NCBI GenBank assembly: GCA_942493375.1
Contig: OW818698.1
Coordinates: 8,134,537 to 8,198,536 of the forward strand
Reading direction: 5' to 3'
DNA: 64,000 nucleotides
Origin: G942493375 sp942493375
GTDB taxonomy: Bacteria > Armatimonadota > UBA5829
Shown here: one piece after another, positions 28,301 through 36,195 of the stretch
How the letters are laid out: every line of letters begins with the position of its first letter
Numbering within the stretch: the first letter of the stretch is position 1
Notes under the pieces: generated by a model
Seen by the model: the letters and a program-made list of their open reading frames with translations, nothing else
Database searches by the model: none
Told to the model about the DNA's origin: nothing
Program-made: the position numbers and the translations under genes

Positions 28301-31300
28301 TTGAATCCACACCGCTTCTTATCAACCTTACAATAGCACCAGGTGCAAACCCTTGGCCGATAAGTTGTGTAATGTTAACTGGACCTGTGTTCAATGCTGT
28401 ATTCGGCGTTATGCTGTAAACCCAGGGGGCGGGAGCGTTGTTTATTGCAACAAGCATGCCACCAAGGGTTCCTACATATAACGTGCCATTCGAGCCAATT
28501 ATAGGAGAGGAGCGTATCGGATCCCATGCTCCATACGTCCACATCATCAAACCATCGCGATCAACTGCATACATATAGTGATCACATGAACTCATATATA
28601 TTGTGCCGTCAAAACTGATCGCAGGTGAAGATACTATCTCATCACCTGTTTCCAATCTCCACTTGATGGAACCATCGGGGTTGATTGCATAGAAACCGTG
28701 ATCCCGGGATCCGACATATACTATTCCGTCACTACCGATAGCAGGTGTGGCGACTATATGATTTCCAGTCGCAAATTCCCATTTCTTTGATCCGTCGGGA
28801 TTGATCGCATATAGATTGTTGTCATATGATCCAATATAGATCGTACCATCAGAACCGATGGCGGGAGAACCGATTTGCCCAGTTCCTGTTTTGAACTCCC
28901 ACTTCTTCAAACCATCCACAGCAATGGCGTAGAGACTACCATTGTTGGAACCTACATAAACTGTACCATCGACACCCAGCGCAGGTGAGGACTCCACTTC
29001 ACCATCTGTTACATACTCCCACTTCATGGTACCATCGGAATTGGCCGCATAGACGCTACCATCCATCGACCCAAAATAGACAGTACCATCTGACGCAATC
29101 ACAGGAGAGGATAGAACAGCACCGTCTGTGCCAAAATTCCATTTCTCTGACCCATTGCTGTTAATTGCATACAGTTTATTGTCACTGGATCCCACATAAA
29201 TAGTGCCATCAGTGCCAATTGCAGGGCTGGATTTTACAGTGTCTCCAGTTTCAAACTCCCACTTTTTGGAACCATCGGGATTGATTGCGTATAGGAAGTT
29301 ATTCTCCCATCCAACGTAAATTGTACCGTCCGAGGCAACTGCAGGCGATGAGGACACTCCACCTCCTGCTTCGAATGCCCATGCCGGATTCGAATAGGCA
29401 GGTCCCACATGAGGACTCCGCCCTGTATGCTGTGCATCATGACCAGACATCCACCAATCACTTGCAGCTGAGGATGACAGTATTGTAAATCCATTTTTCA
29501 GGATTCCTGAGATACCATTGGGATTAGTGACAACGACATCCCAGGAGCCAGTTGGTTTTCTATCTAAATTGAATGTGCACGTAATCCTGGACGAATCTAC
29601 AATTCTGACATTATATGCGACTACATCCATCAATCCAGGTCTTCTTAAATGCACAGTAGCATTTGCATCAAAATACTTCCCTGAAACCTCTGTAATATTT
29701 ACAGGACCGCTGTTTGGCGCACTATTTGCAACAATGGCATTGACGTGTGGATATGGCTGAGCAACGTAAAAACCATTAAAAAGCACCGAGCGCTGATCAT
29801 CAGGATTAGTTACCGCTACATCCCAATATCCCGTTTCCGCAGCAGAAAGATCCAGCCTGCAAGTGATCTTTGATGAGTTTACAACGACAACATTGCCCGC
29901 AGTAATCCCATTCGCTCCAGAGCGTATTAGCTTCACTGTAGCGCCTGGCATAAATCCTTTGCCACTGATCTCAGTAGTGTTCACCGAACTATCGCTAGGT
30001 GCATAGTCAGGTGTGATACTATCCACTATAGGTTTGGGATCCTGTATATCGAATCCATTGCTTAGCACGCCAAATTTCAAGTCCGGATTTGTTATAACAA
30101 CATTCCAACTACCAGTTCGTTTGCCATTAACATCGAATGTGCACTTGATTTTCGAAGAGTGAATAACTGTAACATCAGTTGCTACAATATCGCTTGATCC
30201 ACTTTTCGAAAGCTTCACAACAGCTCCAGCTATGAATCCGGTACCGGATATGTCTGTAATGTTTATAGATCCCGTATTAATTGAACTGACGGGAGTGATG
30301 CTGATAATAGTTGGATTGGAGCCTACGCCGGGTCCTATCGCATGGAGCTTATTCGAACCACCAATGTATATTGTTCCATCAGAACCAATCACCGGCGAGG
30401 TGCAACTGTCAGCATTCAGTTCTACTGGATCCCATGTGTAGTAACCTTGGGGAGCCATAGCATACAGCTTCGTCCCTGCCAGATAAAGCGTTCCATCTGC
30501 ACCAATAGCAGGAGCTACACTTACTCCCGACACACATAACCGCTTGATAGATCCGTCCGAATTCAGTGCAGTGAGTTTAGCATCACCTGACTCTATGAAG
30601 ACAGTTCCATCGTTCCCAATGGCAGGAGAACAACGCACTGGCCCCCCAGTCGAAAACGTCCATTTTTTAGACCCATCAGGATTTATTGCGTAGAGTTTTT
30701 TATCGTCCGAGCCAACAAAGACCGTCCCATCGGAGTCTATTGCAGGTGAAGATGATATTGGACCATTGGTTAGGAACTCCCATTTTTCTGTGCCGTCGGG
30801 ATTTAGGGCATACAGTTTGTGATCCTGCGACCCCACGTAGATTGTCCCGTCTAAGCTGATTGCAGGAGAAGAATTGATGCCATTTCCTGTTGTAAAATCC
30901 CACTTTTTTGTACCATCAGGATTGAATGCGTATAGCTTATTATCGAATGTCCCTATGTATATGGTCCCATCGGTGCCAACTGCAGGTGAAGATTCTATCT
31001 CTCCGGTAATGTATTCCCATTTCTGGGTGCCGTCAGGATTAATCGCATAAAAATGGCCGTCAGTAGTTCCTACATATACCGTCCCATCAAGACCAATAGC
31101 AGCAGATGAACGTACCCCACCCGATAAAGTTAACTCCCATTTTTTTGTTCCATCGGGATTGATCGCATAAAAGATGCCATGGTCGGAGCCTGCATAGATC
31201 GTTCCGTCAGCAGCCATCACCGGAGAACCTGCAATCCCACCATCCAAATCAAAAGTCCACTTCACCGCAGGAGTATCTGGTCCGGTAAACGGGCTGCATC

Positions 31301-31442
31301 CTGTATGCTGCCGATCGTGCCCAACCATAAACCAGTCATCCTGGGCAGCCACTACCTGAAGCTGGCTCAGAATAAGCAGTAAAGAAATAAATGCGAACAT
31401 AGCGGTCAAATATCTGTACGTAGTCTTCGAATGAATTGGCAT
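25362..31442 (-). CDS. Giant secreted PQQ-propeller/IPT/Ig surface protein, paralogue
   Basis: From the ATG at 31442 (AGGTGAT six bases upstream; an earlier in-frame ATG at 31460 lacks an SD) the protein has 2,026 residues. Signal peptide: LTAMFAFISLLLILSQLQVVAA. Architecture: eight-bladed PQQ-type propeller, three IPT/TIG modules, second propeller, two IPT modules, third propeller, three Ig-like domains and the same C-terminal domain of about 200 residues (SWNGLAMVSLPIIPD ... EPWLGYWIKA ... CDLVLPTP). It differs from the downstream paralogue mainly in IPT number, five against nine, as expected from module gain and loss. Each propeller begins with W-x-M-x-[GR]HD-x-x-HTG. Exported and probably surface-held; ligand unknown. 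Confidence 0.93.
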   Translation of the reverse strand: MPIHSKTTYRYLTAMFAFISLLLILSQLQVVAAQDDWFMVGHDRQHTGCSPFTGPDTPAVKWTFDLDGGIAGSPVMAADGTIYAGSDHGIFYAINPDGTKKWELTLSGGVRSSAAIGLDGTVYVGTTDGHFYAINPDGTQKWEYITGEIESSPAVGTDGTIYIGTFDNKLYAFNPDGTKKWDFTTGNGINSSPAISLDGTIYVGSQDHKLYALNPDGTEKWEFLTNGPISSSPAIDSDGTVFVGSDDKKLYAINPDGSKKWTFSTGGPVRCSPAIGNDGTVFIESGDAKLTALNSDGSIKRLCVSGVSVAPAIGADGTLYLAGTKLYAMAPQGYYTWDPVELNADSCTSPVIGSDGTIYIGGSNKLHAIGPGVGSNPTIISITPVSSINTGSINITDISGTGFIAGAVVKLSKSGSSDIVATDVTVIHSSKIKCTFDVNGKRTGSWNVVITNPDLKFGVLSNGFDIQDPKPIVDSITPDYAPSDSSVNTTEISGKGFMPGATVKLIRSGANGITAGNVVVVNSSKITCRLDLSAAETGYWDVAVTNPDDQRSVLFNGFYVAQPYPHVNAIVANSAPNSGPVNITEVSGKYFDANATVHLRRPGLMDVVAYNVRIVDSSRITCTFNLDRKPTGSWDVVVTNPNGISGILKNGFTILSSSAASDWWMSGHDAQHTGRSPHVGPAYSNPAWAFEAGGGVSSSPAVASDGTIYVGWENNFLYAINPDGSKKWEFETGDTVKSSPAIGTDGTIYVGSSDNKLYAINSNGSEKWNFGTDGAVLSSPVIASDGTVYFGSMDGSVYAANSDGTMKWEYVTDGEVESSPALGVDGTVYVGSNNGSLYAIAVDGLKKWEFKTGTGQIGSPAIGSDGTIYIGSYDNNLYAINPDGSKKWEFATGNHIVATPAIGSDGIVYVGSRDHGFYAINPDGSIKWRLETGDEIVSSPAISFDGTIYMSSCDHYMYAVDRDGLMMWTYGAWDPIRSSPIIGSNGTLYVGTLGGMLVAINNAPAPWVYSITPNTALNTGPVNITQLIGQGFAPGAIVRLIRSGVDSIEATNVIVVDSTKITCEFDLTGLDTGEWYVEVTNTDDQAGMLWEAFIVDDLSPKVTSITPDNALNTGLVGITQLSGSGFLPDATVKLTKSGQNDIVASTVSIIGSTDITCVFDLNGKESGAWTVVVTNQDGLSGALENGFVVNWVPPVGEWRMFRHDIRHTGRSPFAGPDSPTKLWEFETSIAVQSSPAIGSDGTIYVGSFDNKFYAINPDGSRKWEFAAENAVFSSPAIAPDGTVYVGSYDNKLYALNPDGSEKWSFVTGSTVLSSPTISADGTIYIGSDDTKLYAINPDGSEKWEFATGGGIQSSPAIGSDGTIYVGSADNYLYAIDANGIQKWSFSTGGPITSSPSIASDGIIYVGAYDGLYAITPDGCSKWWFATYSNIQSSPAISSNGTVYIGSQDGAFYAINLDGTMKWKYTFDGGVYSSAAIDSSGVIYVGSDDCRLYAMNPDGSKKWEFVAGDSIESSPTIGSDGVIYVGCIDGKVYAIGGTTVTVDKDSSQEDPTSSPTIKFTAVFSKPVTGFTADGVVLSGTAGAADIQISNPSNGNTTFTISVSGMVHDGTVIVAIPAGAAHDANGAGNGASINYDNSVFYHNATPPTVTINQASDQADPTNRSPINFTVLFSKPVFDFDANGITLGGTSGATAASITNPSGDKMHYAVSVTGMSKSGTLTVSIPAGIAHDESDNGNTASTSTDNTVTYDVDGPVIALKFPTSATNFTRNGNTLTLRGTASDTGGVAEVSCSVIDGEVTSCTGTTLWETADLTLPNVANIIAVNATDNAGNTSVLYLAVNVIDASPGEAWNGLAMVSLPIIPDDIDPKPVVGFAGSGWTSWNPSKSEYTVYATTQNESWFVPRESTIGRGFWARFDSEPVSPIGLVPPQNKTRKIHLYPGWNLIGIPYINPITWDLNSIQVESGGQTMSLANASNIVNSWCWGWDSVDEKYYLVYNPELIPSARGTLEPWLGYWIKAKAECDLVLPTP

Positions 31443-32435
31443 GAAATCACCTGAAATCATCCTTTTATGGGTAGGATGAGTATTATAATTGGGAAGTAGA
31501 GATCGCTAGAAACACTATTTGCAGACAATGGATCTCTTCGTCAACAGAGAGCCAGTCTGCGAATGAATTGTTGAATAGTAGCACACATTCTCTCAATTGT
31601 CCAGCAATTTCTCGATATTGATATCTCAACGACCTCAGTAATGTGCAAAAGAAAACAATAATTGACATACATACAGCCCATCAGTGACTTTTGGATGTCT
31701 TTACAAACAGAACGACAGGCATACACCATTCCTCTCCCCTTTCATCACTCATAACTCATAATTCTTCTGACTTCGCTCTTCTGGCTTAAAAAAATTTTTA
31801 CCAAATCCCGGAACATTCCCAATTTTCCGGTGTCTAATTATTATGCAGGCATTCGCACGTACGTGCTATCTAGTCGCCAAAAGAGGCAATCCCTTGCGGT
31901 CACAAAACAACCGATCCCTTCTTAGCGTCTTTGCGGCTTTGCGTGAGAATTTATCCTGCTTCCACATGAAGTCAACATATCTTCTATTTTTTCGCTGTTT
32001 ATCACACATACAACCAATATATGTAGAAACAAAAGAGCTAAAAACCAGTGTGTTTCTGCAAATATCCGACAGTTTCAGAGAAAAACAAGCATGTTTCAAT
32101 GGAAAACAGAGGTATTTCCAATTGTTTCCAAAAGGTTTTTGAGCTCAATTTATTCCAACTGAGGGTGGAATATTTGCATGAAAATATTTTCCCGAACGAA
32201 CTACCTGTCAAAAAGTGATATTTCATCGAATACTGTGACAATACGACACCATGTCAAAGTGAAAAGTGAGGGGACAAAAAGACAGCAGCCAACCATATCA
32301 GGGGGGACCTGAATGTTTTATTACACACTTACATTGTTAAAACGAACTATCCCACGCTCAAAAACTCAAAATCTGAGCTCGATTCGTTCCGGTGAAACCT
32401 GATTTTGAATCCCAAAACGAACTGTTTCTGCAGCT
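31443..32435. other. Long AT-rich intergenic region with an interspersed repeat
   Basis: About one kilobase without a supported gene. It holds a copy of the GCGGCTTTGCGTGAGAAT repeat at 31921-31951 and, near 31743-31762, a short direct repeat (ACTCATAACTCATAAT). The frames that are open here cross the repeat or lack start signals. Confidence 0.6.
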
Positions 32436-32463
32436 TGCAGGAGGCCGCAAATAACCTCCTGCA
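32436..32463. terminator. Hairpin downstream of the URO-D-like gene
   Basis: TGCAGGAGG and CCTCCTGCA form a nine-base stem around a ten-base loop, 28 bases past the stop of the minus-strand gene. No T-tract follows, so it may act as an RNA end-stabiliser rather than a terminator. Confidence 0.5.
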
Positions 32464-32490
32464 GGGATTGTTCCACAACTGTAAGCCTGG

Positions 32491-33738
32491 TTAGTATCCG
32501 GCTTTGTCCAGTTCGGTTTTTACTATTTGGGTCCACTTTCTGAACCTGTCGGTGTCTCCGCAGAGGGTTTCTACGTCCTTCAAGTGGATGTGCAGATGGC
32601 AGTCTCTTGTAGCTTCTATGGTCTGGCGGATCGTTGCTGCGATGCGGTCGGGCTCGAAGGCGGCGCAGACCATGTCAGTGGGATTTGGCCTCCAGGAGTA
32701 GACATATTTGTCCTGTATCTGCTCAGCACACTTGACTACATCAGCACTGGGGGTGACAGCTATTGAGCGCAGATTTGGGATCTGGCGGAGCATGTCTATC
32801 TTTCTGGTCAGGTCTTCACAGCAGCCATAGTGGACCAGGCCAAAGCGTGACATGATCGGCAACTGGTATTGAAGTACAAATTCATCGTGCTGGGCTGGAG
32901 AGACCAATGTCATCTCCTGAGCAGCGCAGAACTCCCACAGCTGGCTGGGCTTCCTCGGTCCGCTGTTGGCTTTAGGCCATTCGAGTTCATCACAATAGGT
33001 CATTGCCTGGTTGCTGTGACAAGTCAGAGAGAGGTCCCCTGCAGCTTCGGCTTCAGACTGATTGGTCAGGACCCCGTCTCTCATAAATGCCAGCACCCCG
33101 TGCAGCCACTCGGGGTTCTCATACATGTCAGTCATAACCTGCTCAAGCCCACGCAGGAAGCACAGGATCGTAATAATGTCATTGGCAAAGCCCAGACACC
33201 TTGGAGCACGGCTTATGTTGATAGGGATAGTGTCCCCCACTGCTTCGCTGAGCATCTCAATCCGGCGCTGCGTGTCTGCTTCATCTACAAAATGGTGAGG
33301 GACTTCCAGCCTGGCAGCATCCTCATACTCTGCCAGTGCCGGATCATATTTCCATGCGCCATCAGGGGTCTCCGGAGGTATCTGCTTACTGAGAATCCCC
33401 CAGAGGCCGCCCCACCCGTCTCCTGTCGATGCAGCTACAGTCAGCCATGGTTCCAGGATGGTATCATCGCCGATCTCATGCTGAAAGAGCGCCATCTTGA
33501 GGGTTCTTTCATATACACGCAGCTCGGGATCTTCACACTCCATCAGTGAATCCCCATAGACCCCGGCGCACCACTTGTTCCATATCCCAAAAGACGCCAT
33601 CACCGGTGGGCGAGTAGGTTTCAAGCTGAAGTGGTCAGACCACTGACGCCTGCGTTCATCCTGAATAGGCAAAGCAGCAAGTTCCATATACTGTGCAGCC
33701 AGTCTGCGAAGCACACTTTTATCACGATCAGTCGGCAT
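32491..33738 (-). CDS. URO-D/methyltransferase-superfamily protein (HYGCCE type)
   Basis: From the ATG at 33738, after GAGGTGTAGG, the protein has 415 residues. It belongs to the uroporphyrinogen decarboxylase-like superfamily, which includes corrinoid methyltransferases such as MtaA and CmuA. The telling C-terminal part is FGLVHYGCCEDL ... IPNLRSIAVTPSADVVKCAEQ ... YVYSWRPNPTDM. The H-x-x-C-C cluster stands where metal-binding residues occur in the methyltransferase members, so a zinc- or cobalamin-dependent methyl transfer is plausible. True haem synthesis is unlikely, since two divergent homologues lie next door. The neighbour at 33914 is transcribed divergently across a palindrome. Substrate unknown. 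Confidence 0.8.
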   Translation of the reverse strand: MPTDRDKSVLRRLAAQYMELAALPIQDERRRQWSDHFSLKPTRPPVMASFGIWNKWCAGVYGDSLMECEDPELRVYERTLKMALFQHEIGDDTILEPWLTVAASTGDGWGGLWGILSKQIPPETPDGAWKYDPALAEYEDAARLEVPHHFVDEADTQRRIEMLSEAVGDTIPINISRAPRCLGFANDIITILCFLRGLEQVMTDMYENPEWLHGVLAFMRDGVLTNQSEAEAAGDLSLTCHSNQAMTYCDELEWPKANSGPRKPSQLWEFCAAQEMTLVSPAQHDEFVLQYQLPIMSRFGLVHYGCCEDLTRKIDMLRQIPNLRSIAVTPSADVVKCAEQIQDKYVYSWRPNPTDMVCAAFEPDRIAATIRQTIEATRDCHLHIHLKDVETLCGDTDRFRKWTQIVKTELDKAGY

Positions 33739-33847
33739 TCCTACACCTCGATATCTGCGAGTAATTATGACATGACAGTATAACATAGCCGAGGCTGAAT
33801 TGACTGCCTCGACTATCTTTCATCCATACGTTTCACTGTCATTGACA

Positions 33848-33866
33848 CCATGCATACCATGTATGG
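33848..33866. promoter_or_regulatory. Palindrome in the divergent URO-D promoter region
   Basis: CCATGCATACCATGTATGG: two nine-base half sites around three bases, with one mismatch. It sits in the 175-base space between two divergent URO-D-like genes, a natural place for a shared operator. No cognate regulator is adjacent. Confidence 0.35.
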
Positions 33867-33913
33867 ATAATAGAGACTGATATTATGCAGTATGTAGACA
33901 TGAGGTAAGTGTA

Positions 33914-34897
33914 TTGACCAGCAAAGAACGCATAGAGGCTTTACTAAATTTCCAGAAGGTTGACCGCCTGCCTGTTATTGAGTGGGCGCCTTATTGGGAC
34001 TTGACTATAAAGAGGTGGAGGACTGAGGGGCTTCCTGACAGCGCGCAGACCTTTGAAGAGATCCGGGAATACTTTGAACTGGATAAGATGCTCGATATCT
34101 GGGGTTGCGTCAGAGGACCAGGTTGCCCTGCACCCAGCGGACACGGTAAACCCATAGTCTCTAACATGAAGGAATATGAGGAGATACTGCCCTGCCTGTA
34201 TCCGCTTATGGATACCAAAATGCTTGAGGATATTGCGAAAGGTCAGTCTGAAGGCGCTGCTGTGTGGTACTGGTTTGAAGCATTCTTCTGGCATCCAAGA
34301 ACACTGCTCGGGATAGAGGAGCACCTGTATGCATTCTTCGATCATCCAGAGCTTATGAAGAGGATGAACGAGGACCTGCTGGAGTACCTATATAAGGTAG
34401 TGGACCAGATCAGCGGCTATGTTTCCGTGCAGTTCATGGCATTGGCAGATGACATGTCCTATAACCATGGACCGATGATATCCAAAGCAACCTTCGAAGA
34501 ACAGCTGGCTCCTTTTTACAAGAAGGCATCTGACTATATCAAGAGCAAAGGTATTAAAGTTTTTGTGGACAGCGATGGGCTGGTTGACGACCCGGTTGAC
34601 TGGTATAAAGCAGCCGGTTGCCAGGGATTCCTCCCCTTGGAGAAGCAAGCCGGCGTTGATCTCAACAAATACCGCCGCAAACATCCCGACTACCTGTTTA
34701 TGGGTGGCTACGATAAGCTGTGCATGAACCAGGGCGAGGATGCAATGCGAGCAGAGTTTGAGAGGCTGTTGCCGGTTATGAAGCAAGGCGGATATATCCC
34801 AGGCGTAGACCACCAGACCCCACCTGAAGTCTCACTTGAGGACTACAGATTGTATCTGAAGCTGCTAAGGGAATACTGCGAACTAGCAGCCAAGTAA
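33914..34897 (+). CDS. URO-D-superfamily protein
   Basis: The 327-residue protein starts at TTG 33914 with GAGGTAAG upstream. The N-terminal opening TSKERIEALLNFQKVDRLPV is the signature of URO-D-like methyltransferase relatives (compare xxRFxxxxxxxxxDRxPV). Further family segments are SVQFMALADDMSYNHGPMISKATF and the C-terminal MKQGGYIPGVDHQTPPEVS, where the usual GGy-I-x-xxDhxxPPdv pattern is clear. The HxCG metal motif of MtaA-type enzymes is replaced by DSDG, so classical Zn-thiol chemistry is doubtful. It is followed by a paralogue in the same direction. Function is probably decarboxylation or methyl transfer on an unknown small molecule. Confidence 0.82.
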   Translation: MTSKERIEALLNFQKVDRLPVIEWAPYWDLTIKRWRTEGLPDSAQTFEEIREYFELDKMLDIWGCVRGPGCPAPSGHGKPIVSNMKEYEEILPCLYPLMDTKMLEDIAKGQSEGAAVWYWFEAFFWHPRTLLGIEEHLYAFFDHPELMKRMNEDLLEYLYKVVDQISGYVSVQFMALADDMSYNHGPMISKATFEEQLAPFYKKASDYIKSKGIKVFVDSDGLVDDPVDWYKAAGCQGFLPLEKQAGVDLNKYRRKHPDYLFMGGYDKLCMNQGEDAMRAEFERLLPVMKQGGYIPGVDHQTPPEVSLEDYRLYLKLLREYCELAAK

Positions 34898-34922
34898 GGC
34901 TTTAGACTTTAGACTGCAGGAA

Positions 34923-34964
34923 AAATCCGTTCATCCTGAGCGCAGTCGAAGGGTGAACGGATTT
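34923..34964. repeat. Palindromic element ('TCATCCTGAGCGCAGTCGAAGG' family)
   Basis: AAATCCGTTCA at 34923-34933 pairs perfectly with TGAACGGATTT at 34954-34964. It separates two URO-D-like genes and shares its core with 17619-17677. Confidence 0.8.
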
Positions 34965-35021
34965 ATTGTGATGCAGGCTTCCAGCCTGCCAAATACAAGA
35001 CCATACACGAGGAACCAGCAC

Positions 35022-36092
35022 ATGAATGCAAGAGATAGATTCAATAAGATTATGAATTTTGAGCATGCCGACAGGTTGCCAGTCCTTGCTTTTGAACCTT
35101 ACGAGAGCTTCGGGCTGGATGCCTGGCGCAAGGAGGGCCTTCCGGAAGGCGTGACTCCAGAACAATTCTTGGGCATGGATAGGTTTAATCATATCCCGGT
35201 TGCATTCGGGCCTATTCCAGCGTTTGAGCAGACTATTCTATCTGAGACTGAAGAGGACTTTGTGCAGATAGACTGGATGGGAAGTGCCGTCCGCAGGCAC
35301 AGAGAAGCCCCGGATATGTATTATGGGCATGTAGACCATGCAGTAAAGACCAGAGCAGACTGGGATGAGTATAAGCAGCATTTCCTTGTCGAGAGTGAAC
35401 ACAGAATCCCTAATGACTTGCCCAGCTGTGCAGCGCTAATGAATAGCTCTGAACTGCCTACAGGGCTGATGATATTCCCATTCTTCTTCAGGTTGGGATT
35501 CTATGCAATGGGAATGGAGCGGTTCCTGACAGCGTTCTACGAAGAACCAGCGCTCATACACGATATGTTCGAGTATTTTGCGGATTTTGTATTGAGGACA
35601 ATCAGGCCGATACTCAAGACTATGAAGATTGATTATGCGGCGTTTGGTGAGGACCTGGCATACAAGACCAACCCGCATATGTCTCCAGCGATATATAAGG
35701 AGTTCTGGTTACCTTATCAGGATCCCATCATTAAAGAGATTAAGGACAGCGGCGTGAAGGTCATCAGCCAGTATACAGCAGGTAACATCGAAGTAATGCT
35801 GCCAATGCTGCTTGAGCATGGTTTCAACACCACATGGCCCCTTGAACGCGGAGCCGCGATGGACCCTGTGAAACTGCGCAAAGAGTATGGGCACGATCTG
35901 AAAATGGCTGGTGGAGTCTCCAAAGAAGCTCTAATAGGCGGACCTGATGCAATAGACCGTGAACTTGAGGCAATGATGCCGGTAATCCAGGACGGCGGGT
36001 TCATACCAGCAATAGACGACATGGTCCCCCCGGAAGTAACCTTGAGCAGCTATAAACACTATGTAGAAGCATTGAAGGGAATCAGACTCTAG
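35022..36092 (+). CDS. URO-D-superfamily protein, second paralogue
   Basis: ATG at 35022 follows GAGGAA, giving 356 residues; a further upstream in-frame start at 34953 lies within the palindromic element and is rejected. The start NARDRFNKIMNFEHADRLPV is typical of the family. Other family segments are DYAAFGEDLAYKTNPHMSPAIYKEF and the end MPVIQDGGFIPAIDDMVPPEVT. Like its neighbour it lacks HxCG: the matching place reads SQYTAG. The three URO-D-like genes in 3.6 kb are diverged from one another rather than recent copies. Substrate unknown; a demethylase or decarboxylase role is inferred from the superfamily. Confidence 0.82.
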   Translation: MNARDRFNKIMNFEHADRLPVLAFEPYESFGLDAWRKEGLPEGVTPEQFLGMDRFNHIPVAFGPIPAFEQTILSETEEDFVQIDWMGSAVRRHREAPDMYYGHVDHAVKTRADWDEYKQHFLVESEHRIPNDLPSCAALMNSSELPTGLMIFPFFFRLGFYAMGMERFLTAFYEEPALIHDMFEYFADFVLRTIRPILKTMKIDYAAFGEDLAYKTNPHMSPAIYKEFWLPYQDPIIKEIKDSGVKVISQYTAGNIEVMLPMLLEHGFNTTWPLERGAAMDPVKLRKEYGHDLKMAGGVSKEALIGGPDAIDRELEAMMPVIQDGGFIPAIDDMVPPEVTLSSYKHYVEALKGIRL

Positions 36093-36120
36093 GCTTCAGG
36101 AACATCGGTCTAGATTATTT

Positions 36121-36191
36121 AACATGGATATACAAGATGCACAGGATATAAATATTAATCTCCTATCCTGTTAATCCTGCATATCCATGTT
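36121..36191. repeat. 28-base-arm palindrome ('CAGGATTAACAGGAT' family) between convergent genes
   Basis: Arms 36121-36148 and 36164-36191 are complementary with about four mismatches. It lies between convergent genes and can serve both as a terminator. A related half-element (GACAGGATTAACAAGATT) lies at 62239-62270. Confidence 0.8.
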
Positions 36192-36195
36192 CATT

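Noticed and set aside
17712..31442. 120-base periodic DNA considered as a tandem repeat or CRISPR-like array
   Set aside because: The period equals 40 codons and follows propeller blades in frame; there are no spacer-repeat units of CRISPR size.
31843..32142. 99-codon plus-strand frame in the long spacer
   Set aside because: Its frame runs through the interspersed repeat, and there is no SD.
32869..33549. 226-codon plus-strand frame
   Set aside because: Antisense to the HYGCCE-type URO-D-like gene; no start signals or domain.
32491..36092. Haem-pathway HemE
   Set aside because: Three divergent copies, different N-termini and no other haem genes argue for the methyltransferase-like branch.
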